Assembly (NCBI GenBank): GCA_020637295.1
Contig: JACJWF010000006.1
Span: forward strand, 124,001-188,000
Direction of reading: 5' to 3'
Source: Acidimicrobiaceae bacterium
Lineage (GTDB): Bacteria > Actinomycetota > Acidimicrobiia > Acidimicrobiales > Ilumatobacteraceae
Length of the DNA: 64,000 nt
Both the position numbers and the translations under genes were made by a program. This document shows, piece after piece, positions 1 to 8,836 of this stretch. Below the pieces are notes generated by a model. The model had not been told where the DNA came from, did not search any database, and worked only from the letters and a program-made list of their open reading frames with translations. How positions within the stretch are numbered: the stretch's first letter is position 1; every line of letters begins with the position of its first letter.

Positions 1-683
1 CACTCGATGCCGTTGCGTTCGTAGACCTTCACCAGGTCGTGCCCGATCTGCGGGGCCTGGTACTCCACCAGGCAGGTGGGGAAGATGGCCACCCGGCCCT
101 GGCGCTTGGCGATGCGCAGCTTGGGCCGCTTCTTGAACCAGGTGGTGAACCGCTGCCGGGCGTACGGTGGCAGCAGCCGCACACTGGACACGCCGGCGGT
201 CTTCTCCACCACCTTGCGCAGCAGCGAGCCGGGCTTGCCGCCGACCACCTTGTTGGCGACGCCGGCCACCGGGCCGGCCACGGTGACCGCCTTGCCCATG
301 AGGTCCGTCCGGCCCATGACCTCGTTGGTCAGGCGGGAGCGCACGGGCACCTGCTTGGTGGCGTGGCGCATCGCGTCGGCGCGCAGCATGAGGCGGGGGA
401 AGTCCAGCGCCCACTCGTGCAACTCGGGGATGTAGGGGCAGTTGATGTAGCAGAGCTTGCACTGGAAGCACTCGTCGATGACCTGGTCCTGCTGAGCGGG
501 TGTCAGCCGGCCGGCGTCCTGGTCCTCGTGCTGGTCGATCATCTCGAACAGGGTGGGGAACGACGTGCAGAACTTGAAGCACAGCCGGCACCCGTGGCAC
601 AGGTCGTAGACCCGGGTGAGTTCGGTGCGGACGTCCGCCTCGTCCAGGTACAGCGGATGCTTCGGGTCATAGATGATCGTCAC
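1..683 (-). CDS. Fe-S oxidoreductase, GlpC/HdrD-like (partial, runs off window start)
   Basis: The visible 227 codons start at a GTG at 683 (VTIIYDPKHP). Two ferredoxin-type clusters are plain: CHGCRLCFKFC at residues 29-39 and CFQCKLCYINCP at 72-83, both CxxCxxCxxxC and expected to bind [4Fe-4S]. Near the cut end, IFPTCLVEYQAPQIGHD resembles the start of the first cysteine-rich CCG domain of the heterodisulfide reductase/GlpC family. The protein lies downstream of a rubrerythrin and a Fur-type regulator on the same strand. Such proteins often accompany rubrerythrins and may pass electrons to them in peroxide defence, but that role is inferred. The C-terminus lies outside the window. Confidence 0.85.
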   Translation of the reverse strand, partial: MTIIYDPKHPLYLDEADVRTELTRVYDLCHGCRLCFKFCTSFPTLFEMIDQHEDQDAGRLTPAQQDQVIDECFQCKLCYINCPYIPELHEWALDFPRLMLRADAMRHATKQVPVRSRLTNEVMGRTDLMGKAVTVAGPVAGVANKVVGGKPGSLLRKVVEKTAGVSSVRLLPPYARQRFTTWFKKRPKLRIAKRQGRVAIFPTCLVEYQAPQIGHDLVKVYERNGIE

Positions 684-731
684 GGCGGTGGTCCAGTGCT
701 GAATGGTTGCGGAGAGGGTGAGGGGGCGTGG

Positions 732-759
732 CGTGGAGGGGGCCGAAGCCCCCTCCACG
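732..759 (-). terminator. Perfect 12-bp stem-loop between rubrerythrin and Fe-S gene
   Basis: CGTGGAGGGGGC at 732-743 pairs perfectly with GCCCCCTCCACG at 748-759 around a CGAA tetraloop. It sits nine bases past the rubrerythrin stop in the 84-bp gap before the Fe-S gene. There is no U-tract, so it may attenuate transcription or protect an mRNA end rather than act as a full terminator. Confidence 0.6.
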
Positions 760-767
760 TGAACGGG

Positions 768-1177
<410 letters not shown>

Positions 1178-1181
<4 letters not shown>

Positions 1182-1675
1182 GGGGATTGCTCCTTGGGTG
1201 TTGGTGTGGAGAACTGTTCGACCGGAGCGTGCTCGCTCGCCGCTGCGGCCGCCCGTGGGGCGCCGAGGCCGGTGCACGCGGCGCAGAGCCCGCTGAACAC
1301 GATCGTCGCGCCGTTGGGGGTGAAGCCGTCAAGCCCGCGCACTTCCAAGCAGCCCAGTTGCTCCACGTACACGTCGTGGAGTGCGCCGCACCGGCTGCAC
1401 TGGGCATGGTGGTGGGGGTCGGTGTTGGGGTCGAATCGGGTGGCGCCGCCGAGGCTGAGGGAGTCCAGCTCCCCCATGGCGGCCAGGTCGGTGAGCGTCT
1501 GGTAGACGGTGCGCAGCGAGATGCCGGGCATTTCGGCGTGGGCCAGCGCGTACAGCGCGTCGGCCGAAGGGTGCGCCGTGTTGCCGTGCAGGAGGCGGAA
1601 CAGCAGCTGGCGCTGAGGGGTGACCTTCAGGCCACGCGCCCGAAAGGCGCTGGTGAGTTCCGCCGGGTTCCGCAC
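1178..1675 (-). CDS. Fur/PerR-family metalloregulator
   Basis: A 165-residue protein from GTG 1675. The N-terminal winged helix includes LKVTPQRQLLFRLL and the recognition region GISLRTVYQTLTDLAAMGEL. DPHHHAQCSRCG supplies the usual His cluster plus a CxxC zinc site, with a second CAAC near the C-terminus. Family members sense iron, zinc or peroxide. The rubrerythrin gene, coupled by an ATGA overlap, argues for a PerR-like peroxide role (inference). The tail after CAACTGLG is Ala/Pro-rich and probably disordered. A 21-bp palindrome 29 bp upstream is a good candidate autoregulatory operator. The frame stays open further upstream without a start as good as this one. Confidence 0.88.
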
Positions 1676-1703
1676 GTTGCCGACGATATCCGCACGCTCT
1701 GCG

Positions 1704-1724
1704 AATCTGCAATTCGTGCAGATT
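1704..1724. promoter_or_regulatory. Candidate Fur/PerR operator
   Basis: AATCTGCA (1704-1711) and TGCAGATT (1717-1724) form a perfect 8-bp inverted repeat around ATTCG. Length and AT-rich ends suit a Fur-family box. It lies in the divergent gap between the Fur-type gene and glpD, so it could control both. The link to the regulator is inferred from position. Confidence 0.55.
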
Positions 1725-1769
1725 GGCGGAGGCGGCCCTGGTCGGACTGGTTCCGTAGGATGTCCGCCG

Positions 1770-3386
1770 ATGGGTGGGGCCGACTTCGACCGGGCAGCGA
1801 TGCTCGCACGCCTGGAGGCTGAGGAGTTCGACCTTCTGGTCGTCGGCGGCGGGGTCACCGGCGCCGGCGTGGCACTCGACGCTGCCGCCCGCGGTCTGCG
1901 CACCGCGCTGGTGGAGCGGGACGACTTCGCCGCCGGCACCTCCTCCAAGTCCTCCAAGCTGGTGCACGGCGGGCTGCGCTACCTGAAGGACGACCCCCGC
2001 CTGGTCCGCGAGGCATTGCGCGAGCGGGAGCGCTTGCGCCGCAACGCCCCCCACCTCGTCGGCATCATGCCGTTCATGATCCCCGTGCTGACCAAGGACG
2101 GGGTGGTCTCGCGCACTGTCGCCCGCGCGCTGGGTTCGGCGATGTGGATGTACGACATCGGCGGCGGCTGGCGGATCGGCAAGTTGCACCGCCGCCTGCG
2201 CAAGAAGGCCACGCTGGCCCACTTCCCCACCATGCCGCCGGCCCGTGTCGCCGCCGGCTACTTGTACCACGACGCCGCTGCGGACGACGCCCGCCTGGTG
2301 CTGACGCTCGCCCGCACGGCGGCGTCACGGGGCGCGGCGGTGGCGAACCGCTGCCACGTCGTCGGGCTGCACCACGCAGACGGCCGTGTCGCCGGCGCCA
2401 CCGTGCGCGCCGACGGCCGCGAGTTCACGGTGCGCTCCCGCGTCGTGGTGAACGCCACCGGCGTGTGGGCCGATGGCCTGCGGGAGATGGACGAGGGCAC
2501 CGACCCGGACACGATCCGCCCCGCCAAGGGCGTGCACCTCACCGTGCCGTGGGAGAAGGTGCGCAACGACATCGCCGTCGTCGTGCCGGTGCCGAAGGAC
2601 AAGCGCAGCCTGTTCCTGGTGCCGTGGGGGCCGCTGCCGGACGGCACGTTCCGCCATGCCTACATCGGCACCACGGACACCGACTACGACGGCCCGCTGG
2701 AGGACCCGCAGTGCACGGCCGAGGACGTGGAGTACGTCCTCCGGGCGGTCAACGCATCGATCAGCGAGCCGATCACTGCCGCCGACGTCACGGGCGTGTG
2801 GGCGGGCCTGCGGCCCCTGGTGAAGGGCGGGGGTAGCGGCCGCACCGCCGACCTGAGCCGCCGGCACCTCGTGCAGACGTCGGACCACGGGGTCGTCACG
2901 GTCACGGGCGGCAAGCTCACCACCTACCGGGAGATGGCCGCCGACGCCGTCGACGCCGCGCTCGGGATGCTCGGGCGTTCGGCGAAGTGCACCACGGCCC
3001 GCCTGCGGCTGCTGGGAGCGGACGGGTACAAGGCCGCCGCGGCCGGCACCACGGAGGGCCACCTCGGCAACCGCTACGGCACACTGGCCGCGGAGGTGCA
3101 GGCGTTGGTGGCTGCGGACCCGTCGCTCGGCGAGCCGCTGGTGGCGGGTCTGCCGTACCTGCGGGCCGAGGCCGTGTACGCCGTCCGCCACGAGATGGCG
3201 ACGACGCTGGACGACGTGCTGACCCGCCGCACCCGCGCCCGCCTGCAGGACCGCGCCGCGACGGTGGCCGCCGCGCCGGCCGTGGCGGCGCTGATCGCCC
3301 CCGAGTTGGGGTGGGACGACACCGAGCTCGCCATCGAGGTCACCACGTTCGTCGTCGCCTGCATCGCCGAGGAGGTCCGTCCATGA
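1770..3386 (+). CDS. glpD: FAD-dependent glycerol-3-phosphate dehydrogenase
   Basis: A 538-residue flavoprotein that oxidises glycerol-3-phosphate to dihydroxyacetone phosphate at the membrane and feeds electrons to quinones. The FAD Rossmann motif LLVVGGGVTGAGVALDAA is near residues 17-34, followed by the family signature GTSSKSSKLVHGGLRYLKD. The substrate-binding region and a DAO-C helical domain fill the rest. I chose ATG 1770 (MGGADFDRAAM), with GTAGGA about ten bases upstream. The frame remains open to 1620, but that would overlap the divergent regulator. It heads a four-gene operon in which every following gene overlaps the previous stop as ATGA. Confidence 0.93.
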   Translation: MGGADFDRAAMLARLEAEEFDLLVVGGGVTGAGVALDAAARGLRTALVERDDFAAGTSSKSSKLVHGGLRYLKDDPRLVREALRERERLRRNAPHLVGIMPFMIPVLTKDGVVSRTVARALGSAMWMYDIGGGWRIGKLHRRLRKKATLAHFPTMPPARVAAGYLYHDAAADDARLVLTLARTAASRGAAVANRCHVVGLHHADGRVAGATVRADGREFTVRSRVVVNATGVWADGLREMDEGTDPDTIRPAKGVHLTVPWEKVRNDIAVVVPVPKDKRSLFLVPWGPLPDGTFRHAYIGTTDTDYDGPLEDPQCTAEDVEYVLRAVNASISEPITAADVTGVWAGLRPLVKGGGSGRTADLSRRHLVQTSDHGVVTVTGGKLTTYREMAADAVDAALGMLGRSAKCTTARLRLLGADGYKAAAAGTTEGHLGNRYGTLAAEVQALVAADPSLGEPLVAGLPYLRAEAVYAVRHEMATTLDDVLTRRTRARLQDRAATVAAAPAVAALIAPELGWDDTELAIEVTTFVVACIAEEVRP

Positions 3387-4864
3387 CACCCCGCCAACCG
3401 ACCCCACCGATCGAGCTCACCGGCACCGCCGGGAGGTGGGGCGCGGCACGCCCCCTCCCGGACGGCTTCGCCGCGACGCTCGTCGGCGTGTGCGACGTGA
3501 TCACCGACGTGGGGGCCGTCGCCGACGCCAGCCGCGACTGGTGGCCGCTGGCCATGCACTGGGCGCTGGCGGGGCAGGCTCCGCAGGTGGCGGCAGTCGT
3601 CGCCAGGCCGGCATCCACCGAGCAGGTCGCCGCCGTCCTGCGCGCCTGCACCGCGGCCGGTGTACCCGTCACCCCCGCTGGCGGGCGCAGCGGTGTGGTC
3701 GGCGCCAGCGTGCCGGCGTTCGGCGGCGTCCTGCTGGACCTCACCGCGCTGCAGGGCATCGTGTCCGTCGACGCGGTCTCCGGGCTGGTGGAGGTCCTCC
3801 CCGGCACGTTCGGCCCGGACCTGGAGGACGAACTGCGCGGCCACGGCCTGACCGTCGGCCACTACCCGCAGAGCTTCGACATCGCCACCGTGGGTGGGTG
3901 GGTGGCGTGCCGCGGCGCCGGCCAGTACAGCACCCGCTACGGCAAGATCGAGGCCATCGTCGCCGGCCTCGAGGTCGTGCTGGCCGACGGCACGGTGGTC
4001 CGCACCGGCGGCACACCCGCCGCAGCGCAGGGCCCGGACCTGACCCAGCTCTTCGTCGGCAGCGAGGGCACGCTCGGTGTGGTCACGAAGGTCTGGCTGA
4101 AGGCCCACCCGCTGCCCCCGTCGGAGCAACGTGCGGCCTTCGCCTTCCCCACGTTCCAGGACGGGCTGGAAGCCTGCCGCCGCATCCTCCGCCGCGGCGC
4201 GACGCCCGCCGTCCTGCGCCTCTACGACGCGCCCGAGAGCCAGCGCGGCCAGGGTGGCGACGGCACGTACTGCGTGCTGCTGGTGCTGGACGAGGGCGAC
4301 GAGACGCTCGTGGCCGCGACCATGGCCGTCGTCGCCGAGGAGGCCGCGGCGTGCGGCGGCAGCGACCTGCCGCGCGACCTGGTGGAGCGCTGGATGCACC
4401 ACCGCAACGACACCAGCGCGCTGCAGGCCCTCACCCGCAAGGGCTTCGTGGTGGACACGATGGAGATCGCCGCGCCGTGGGCAGCCCTACCACAGATCTT
4501 CGACGACGTCCGCGCCGCGATGATGGCCGTGCCTCACGCCCGCGCCGCCACGTGCCACCTGTCGCACAGCTACCTGGACGGGGCCTGCCTGTACTTCACG
4601 TTCGCCGCCACCCCGCCGCCGGAGGCTGTCGACGAGACCTACGTGGCCCTGTGGGATGCGGGCCAGCGGGCCGTGCTGGCGGCCGGCGGCAACCTCAGCC
4701 ACCACCACGGTGTCGGGGTCAACCGGGCCCGGTTCATGGCCGAGGCGCTGGGGCCGGGCATGGGAGTGTTCCAGGCGGTGAAGGACGCGCTGGACCCTGC
4801 AGGCGTGCTGAACCCGGGCAAGATGGGGCTCCGCTCGCCGTTCGGGGAGGTCGCCTGGCCATGA
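3383..4864 (+). CDS. FAD-binding oxidase, alkyl-DHAP synthase-like
   Basis: A 493-residue protein of the vanillyl-alcohol-oxidase/AGPS family. The FAD-binding-4 domain carries VTPAGGRSGVVGAS, GGWVACRGAGQYSTRYG and LFVGSEGTLGVVTKVWL. The C-terminal cap has NLSHHHGVGVNRARF, matching the catalytic HHGVG motif of alkyldihydroxyacetonephosphate synthase, and the family end NPGKMGL. AGPS swaps an acyl chain on DHAP for a fatty alcohol to make ether lipids. Bacterial relatives are often annotated only as GlcD-like oxidases. Overlap with glpD, which makes DHAP, fits a role in glycerol-phosphate or ether-lipid metabolism, but the substrate is not proven. Confidence 0.85.
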   Translation: MTPRQPTPPIELTGTAGRWGAARPLPDGFAATLVGVCDVITDVGAVADASRDWWPLAMHWALAGQAPQVAAVVARPASTEQVAAVLRACTAAGVPVTPAGGRSGVVGASVPAFGGVLLDLTALQGIVSVDAVSGLVEVLPGTFGPDLEDELRGHGLTVGHYPQSFDIATVGGWVACRGAGQYSTRYGKIEAIVAGLEVVLADGTVVRTGGTPAAAQGPDLTQLFVGSEGTLGVVTKVWLKAHPLPPSEQRAAFAFPTFQDGLEACRRILRRGATPAVLRLYDAPESQRGQGGDGTYCVLLVLDEGDETLVAATMAVVAEEAAACGGSDLPRDLVERWMHHRNDTSALQALTRKGFVVDTMEIAAPWAALPQIFDDVRAAMMAVPHARAATCHLSHSYLDGACLYFTFAATPPPEAVDETYVALWDAGQRAVLAAGGNLSHHHGVGVNRARFMAEALGPGMGVFQAVKDALDPAGVLNPGKMGLRSPFGEVAWP

Positions 4865-5271
4865 ACATGCTCGATCGTGCTGCGCTGCGCCAGGGTGGCG
4901 CGGTGGCGCTGGTCTTCGCCGTGCCGTTCTCCGTGGCCGCCCGCCTGCTGGCGGACACCGACCCGCCGTCACCGTGGCGCTACCCCGCGCTGCTGGCGGC
5001 ACTGGCCGGCTTCGTGCTCGGCGCCGGCGTCGCCGCGTGGGTGCAGCGCACCGGCTACCCGATGGTGCACGGGATGGTCTGTGCCGCCGGCACGTACCTG
5101 CTGGCCCAGACGGTGTTCGTCGTGGTCAAGCTGGTCCGCAGTGGCGACGTGAACTGGTTCGGGGTGTTCTTCAACTTCACCATCACCCTGTTCGCCGGGG
5201 TCATCGGTGGTGCGCTGGGGAGCGCCCTGCAGAAGCGGGGCTTCGCGCCCGGGCAGAGGAGGTCCTCATGA
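4861..5271 (+). CDS. Small four-helix membrane protein
   Basis: A 136-residue hydrophobic protein starting MNMLDRAALRQ. Four likely membrane segments are visible: AVALVFAVPFSVAARLL, YPALLAALAGFVLGAGVAAW, MVCAAGTYLLAQTVFVVVKL and FNFTITLFAGVIGGALGSAL. No catalytic motif or known family was recognised. It overlaps the flavoprotein stop by ATGA, and its own stop overlaps the kinase start the same way. It is therefore a fixed member of the glpD operon and may anchor or support its partners at the membrane (inference). Confidence 0.8.
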   Translation: MNMLDRAALRQGGAVALVFAVPFSVAARLLADTDPPSPWRYPALLAALAGFVLGAGVAAWVQRTGYPMVHGMVCAAGTYLLAQTVFVVVKLVRSGDVNWFGVFFNFTITLFAGVIGGALGSALQKRGFAPGQRRSS

Positions 5272-6713
5272 GCGTGCTGGTGGTGGACGTGGGCACGTCC
5301 GGCCTGCGGGCCGCTGTCGTCCGGCCTGACGGCACTGTGGACGGCCTGCACTTCCGCCCCTTCCCGCCGTCGTCACCGTTCCCCGGCCTGGTGGAGTTCG
5401 ACGCCGCGGCGATGGCGACGGCCGTGCTGGAGGTCGCCCACGCTGCGTTGGCCGACGCCGGGCCGGTGGAGGCCGTGGGCATCACGGCCCAGCGGGCCAG
5501 CACCGTCGTGTGGGAGCGGGCTACCGGGCAACCTGTCGGTCCCGGCCTCGGCTGGCAGGATCTGCGCACCGTGGTGGACTGCATCACGGCCAAGGCCGAG
5601 CACGGCCTGGCGCTGGCCCCCAACCAGACGGCGACGAAGGCCAAGTGGCTGCTGGACCAGCACGATCCGGCCCGCAGCCGCGACCTGTGCGTCGGCACGG
5701 TGGACAGTTGGCTGGCGTGGGTGCTGTCGAACGGCAGCCTCCACATCACCGATCACACGAATGCGGCCGTCACCGGCCTGTTGCTGCCCGACGCCTCCGG
5801 GTGGAACGAGCGGGCGTGCGCCGCGATGGGCGTGCCCGCCTCGATGCTGCCCACGCTGGTGGACAGCTCCGGCGTGGCCGGCGCGGCCACGGCGCTCCCG
5901 GGTGCCCCTCCCCTCGCCGCGCTGGTGGGCGACCAGCAGGGCTCGCTGGTGGGCCAGAGCTGTGTGCGGCCCGGCCAGGCGAAGATCACGTTCGGCACCG
6001 GCGCCATGCTGGACATGTGCACGGACGGCGCACCGCCGGCAACCGGCAACCGCAGCTCGGCCGGCACGTTCCCGATCGTCGCCTGGTCGCGCGACGGCCG
6101 CTGCACGTGGGGCGTGGAGGCCATCATGCTGTCCGCCGGCACCAATGTGGAGTGGCTGGTCAGCGATCTCGGGATCCTCAGCGACCCGGCGCAGAGCCAT
6201 GAGGTCGCCGCCCGGTGCGCCACCAGCGAAGGGGTCGTCTACGTCCCGGCGCTGATGGGCCTGGGCACCCCGCATTGGGACTACGGCGCCCGTGGCACGG
6301 TGCTGGGGCTCACCCGGGGCACGGGCCGCGAGCACCTCGTCCGGGCCGTGCTGGAGGGCGTGGCCAATCGCGGCGCCGACCTGGTGGATGCCGCTGTCGC
6401 CGACGCCGGGCTGGCTGTGCCGTCCCTGCGCATCGACGGCGGCATGAGCGAGAACCCGACGTTCGTTCGAGCCCTGGCGGATGCCACCGGCCTGCCGGTG
6501 GAGGTGTCCCGCTACACGGAGGCCACCACCATCGGCGCCGCCTACCTGGCGGGCATGGCCGTGGGAGTGTGGCAGGGTTGGGACGACGTGGCCGCCGTCT
6601 GGCAGCCACGCCAGGTCGTGGAACCCGCAGGCCGCACGGACCGGGCAGCATGGGCCCGGGCGGTGGAGCGGGCCCGGGGTTGGATACCCGATCTGTCGGC
6701 CCTGGACTTCTAA
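5268..6713 (+). CDS. FGGY-family carbohydrate kinase, glycerol-kinase-like
   Basis: A 481-residue ASKHA-fold sugar kinase. The N-terminal phosphate-1 motif is VLVVDVGTSGLRAAVV. The substrate/catalytic signature GDQQGSLVGQSCVRPGQAK, containing the Asp-Gln typical of glycerol kinases, falls mid-protein, followed by ITFGTGAMLDM. The C-terminal adenosine motif IDGGMSENPTFVRALADATG is clear. It probably phosphorylates glycerol or a related polyol and feeds GlpD, which would make this a complete glycerol-to-DHAP operon. Xylulokinase-like specificity cannot be excluded. AGAGGAGG sits just upstream of the ATG. The next gene is about 60 bp away. Confidence 0.85.
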   Translation: MSVLVVDVGTSGLRAAVVRPDGTVDGLHFRPFPPSSPFPGLVEFDAAAMATAVLEVAHAALADAGPVEAVGITAQRASTVVWERATGQPVGPGLGWQDLRTVVDCITAKAEHGLALAPNQTATKAKWLLDQHDPARSRDLCVGTVDSWLAWVLSNGSLHITDHTNAAVTGLLLPDASGWNERACAAMGVPASMLPTLVDSSGVAGAATALPGAPPLAALVGDQQGSLVGQSCVRPGQAKITFGTGAMLDMCTDGAPPATGNRSSAGTFPIVAWSRDGRCTWGVEAIMLSAGTNVEWLVSDLGILSDPAQSHEVAARCATSEGVVYVPALMGLGTPHWDYGARGTVLGLTRGTGREHLVRAVLEGVANRGADLVDAAVADAGLAVPSLRIDGGMSENPTFVRALADATGLPVEVSRYTEATTIGAAYLAGMAVGVWQGWDDVAAVWQPRQVVEPAGRTDRAAWARAVERARGWIPDLSALDF

Positions 6714-6773
6714 AGTTGCTCTGCTCCCCTCCGGCCGGGAAAGCTGGTGGGGATCGTGTCGAAAGGATCCCGA

Positions 6774-7412
6774 GTGGAAATCGAAGTCACGCAGGCCGGC
6801 CCCGCCGCGGCGAGCCCGCGCATCGGCCGCCGCCACGTGCTCGGCGCCGGCGTCGGCGGTGCCGCGTTGTCGTTGTTGCCGTTCCTCGCCGGTCGCGCCC
6901 AGGCGTCGGCGGGCGACACCACCACCACGGCCCCTCCCCTGCCCCCCACCGACGCCGACGTCGCGCTGCTCGGGCAGGCACAGCAGATCGAGCTCACGTT
7001 CGTGGACCTGTTCGAGACGGCCATCGCCGCTGCCGACTGGTCCGACGACGAAGCGGCCGTGATGGTCGAGTTCCGCGAGGCCCACAAGGAGTACGCCGCG
7101 GCGCTCAGCGCTCTCCTCGGCCGGCACGCCCCGAACACCCCGTCGGAGTCACTGATGGGCTCGCTCGTCGCCGGCTTCTCCGGCGCCAAGGACGGCATCC
7201 TGTCCGCCGCGTACGACGCCGAGTCCGGCGCGGTGGCGGCTCACGACGAGATCCTCGGCCAGCTCCAGGGCACCAACGGGGCGGTGCTCATCGCCTCGAT
7301 CCAGATGGCCGAGGCCCGCCACTGCACCGCGCTGGCGGCACTGAGCGGAGCCACCGACCTGGCCCAACTCCTCGTGGACGACGAGGCCGACGCGCTGCAG
7401 GTGAACGGGTGA
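6774..7412 (+). CDS. Exported ferritin-like domain protein
   Basis: A 212-residue protein starting at GTG 6774, preceded by AAAGGA at good spacing. An upstream GTG at 6747 in frame is less likely. The N-terminus SPRIGRRHVLGAGVGGAALS is a twin-arginine-type signal followed by a hydrophobic core and an Ala-rich cleavage region (GRAQASA). The mature part is helical and Ala-rich with Glu/His residues in ferritin-like positions (QQIELTFVDLFETAI, QMAEARHCTALAALSG). It fits the Ferritin_2 group of secreted four-helix proteins of unknown function. The next gene overlaps its stop by GTGA and encodes a paralogue. Confidence 0.8.
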   Translation: MEIEVTQAGPAAASPRIGRRHVLGAGVGGAALSLLPFLAGRAQASAGDTTTTAPPLPPTDADVALLGQAQQIELTFVDLFETAIAAADWSDDEAAVMVEFREAHKEYAAALSALLGRHAPNTPSESLMGSLVAGFSGAKDGILSAAYDAESGAVAAHDEILGQLQGTNGAVLIASIQMAEARHCTALAALSGATDLAQLLVDDEADALQVNG

Positions 7413-8344
7413 CCACGATGGACCAGCACAGCACTCTCCTCCCCTCCTCCGACGCCGCCGCGACACAGCCGGCCGGCATGGGCCGCCGTGGCCTGTTCCG
7501 CCTCGGCGGGCTCGGCGCGGTCGCCGCCGTCCTCGCGGCGTGCGGGCAGTCCGAAGCCGGCGAACTGGGCACCCTGGGCAACGGCCCCGGCACGCCTGAA
7601 CTGCCCGCCGGCACGGTGGACAACGGTGCGCTGCTGCGCACGTCCGCCTCCATCGAGACCTCCATCGCCAACGCCTACCAGCGGATGATGGACGACGGCT
7701 TGTTCGGCGGCTCCACCGCTGCCTACCCCGACCTCGGCGATCCGATGGATCTCGTGATGGCCTTCCTCGACCACCACCGGATGGCCGCCGACACCTACAA
7801 CGAGCTTGCCGTCGGCGCCGGCGACACGGCCTGGACGTGTGGCAACCAGCGCCTCGACGAGCAGTACATCGACATCGTGCTGTCGCGCATCACCGACGGT
7901 GTGCCGGCCGCGGAGAACGCCGCGGCCATTCCCGCCAGCGACGACCCGCTGCGTGACGCCGTCAACCTGGTGTACGTGCTGGAGTCGCTGAGTGCCAGTT
8001 CGGCCCAGGCCCTGGTGGATCAGGTCACCGAGCCGGCCATGCGGGCCGCTTCGATGAAGGTGGGCGTGCGCTCCGGGCGCGACGCTGCGGCGCTGGCGCT
8101 GCGGGCCAACCCGGGCGGCTACCTGCCCGTCAGCGGCGACGCCGCAGAGATCCCGGCCCCGGTGGCCGTGCCGTCCCGCTTCGGTTCCGTGGGTGCCAAC
8201 ACCTTCCTCGGTGGCGCCGGCGACGAGAACGGGGTGCGCCTGCGCCTCGCCTTCGAGACGCCGAGCCTCAACTCGATGGTGTACAGCTTCACCGAGTACG
8301 GCGACTGCGCCCCCGTCACCGACTCCACCACCCCCACCACCTGA
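7409..8344 (+). CDS. Exported ferritin-like lipoprotein
   Basis: A 311-residue protein. GTG 7409 overlaps the preceding stop, and ATG 7418 is an alternative. MGRRGLFRLGGLGAVAAVLA runs into a lipobox-like LAAC, so the signal looks both Tat-type and lipoprotein-type. The rest is helical (SASIETSIANAYQRMMDDG, AFLDHHRMAADTYNELAVGA) and ends in a Ser/Thr/Pro tail. It is translationally coupled to the similar exported protein upstream. The two probably form a surface pair in redox or metal handling, but no activity can be assigned. A hairpin at 8369-8410 follows. Confidence 0.8.
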   Translation: MTTMDQHSTLLPSSDAAATQPAGMGRRGLFRLGGLGAVAAVLAACGQSEAGELGTLGNGPGTPELPAGTVDNGALLRTSASIETSIANAYQRMMDDGLFGGSTAAYPDLGDPMDLVMAFLDHHRMAADTYNELAVGAGDTAWTCGNQRLDEQYIDIVLSRITDGVPAAENAAAIPASDDPLRDAVNLVYVLESLSASSAQALVDQVTEPAMRAASMKVGVRSGRDAAALALRANPGGYLPVSGDAAEIPAPVAVPSRFGSVGANTFLGGAGDENGVRLRLAFETPSLNSMVYSFTEYGDCAPVTDSTTPTT

Positions 8345-8368
8345 CCCTCCCGGTCGCGTGCGGGTGGG

Positions 8369-8410
8369 TCGGAGGGTTTCGTGTCCGCCTCCGAGCCGGA
8401 AACCCTCCGA
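8369..8410 (+). terminator. Terminator hairpin after ferritin-like pair
   Basis: TCGGAGGGTTTC (8369-8380) and GAAACCCTCCGA (8399-8410) form a perfect 12-bp stem with an 18-base loop. It starts 25 bp past the lipoprotein stop and ends before the rnpB promoter region. Confidence 0.6.
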
Positions 8411-8434
8411 CCGGGGGTCGGCAGTACACTGCGG

Positions 8435-8803
8435 GCGACGGTGAGTCGGCCGGGTGGCCGCGGCACGGCCTGACCGTGTCGAGGAAAGTCGGGACTCCAC
8501 AGGGCAGCGTGCTGGCGAGAGCCAGGTCGGGGCGACCTGACGGACAAGTGCAACAGAGAGAAGACCGCCGATGGGCCGGCATGCCGGTCACAGGTGAGGG
8601 TGCAACGGTGCGGTAAGAGCGCACCAGCGGGCGGGGCGACCCGTTCGGCTCGGCAAACCCCACGCGGAGCAAGGCCAAGCAGGGCGTATGGGCTGCCCGC
8701 CCGCCGGTTCACGCCGGCAGCGTCCGGGTAGGCCGCACAGAGGGATGGTCACCGGCCCGGTTCGCCGGGTCACAGAATCCCGCTTACAGGCCGACTCACC
8801 GTC
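8435..8803 (+). ncRNA. rnpB: RNase P RNA, bacterial class A
   Basis: The catalytic RNA of tRNA 5' maturation. P1 is a perfect 13-bp pairing of CGGTGAGTCGGCC (8439-8451) with GGCCGACTCACCG (8789-8801). Conserved core elements follow in order: GAGGAAAGTCGGGACTCCAC in CR-I, the ACAGAGAGAAGACCGCC region, GGTGAGGGTGCAACGGTGCG with GGTAAGAGCGCACCAGC, and near the 3' end ACAGAATCCCGCTTACAG. Ends are placed from P1 and could shift by a few bases. A TACACT at 8425-8430 could be the -10 box; no clear -35 was found. Confidence 0.95.
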
Positions 8804-8807
8804 ACCG

Positions 8808-8834
8808 GCCGGCACCCGCAGCGCCGGTGCCGGC
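8808..8834. terminator. Terminator between rnpB and convergent phosphatase gene
   Basis: GCCGGCACC (8808-8816) pairs with GGTGCCGGC (8826-8834) in a 9-bp stem with a 9-base loop. It lies between the rnpB 3' end and the stop of the leftward gene, so it may serve both strands. Confidence 0.55.
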
Positions 8835-8836
8835 GG

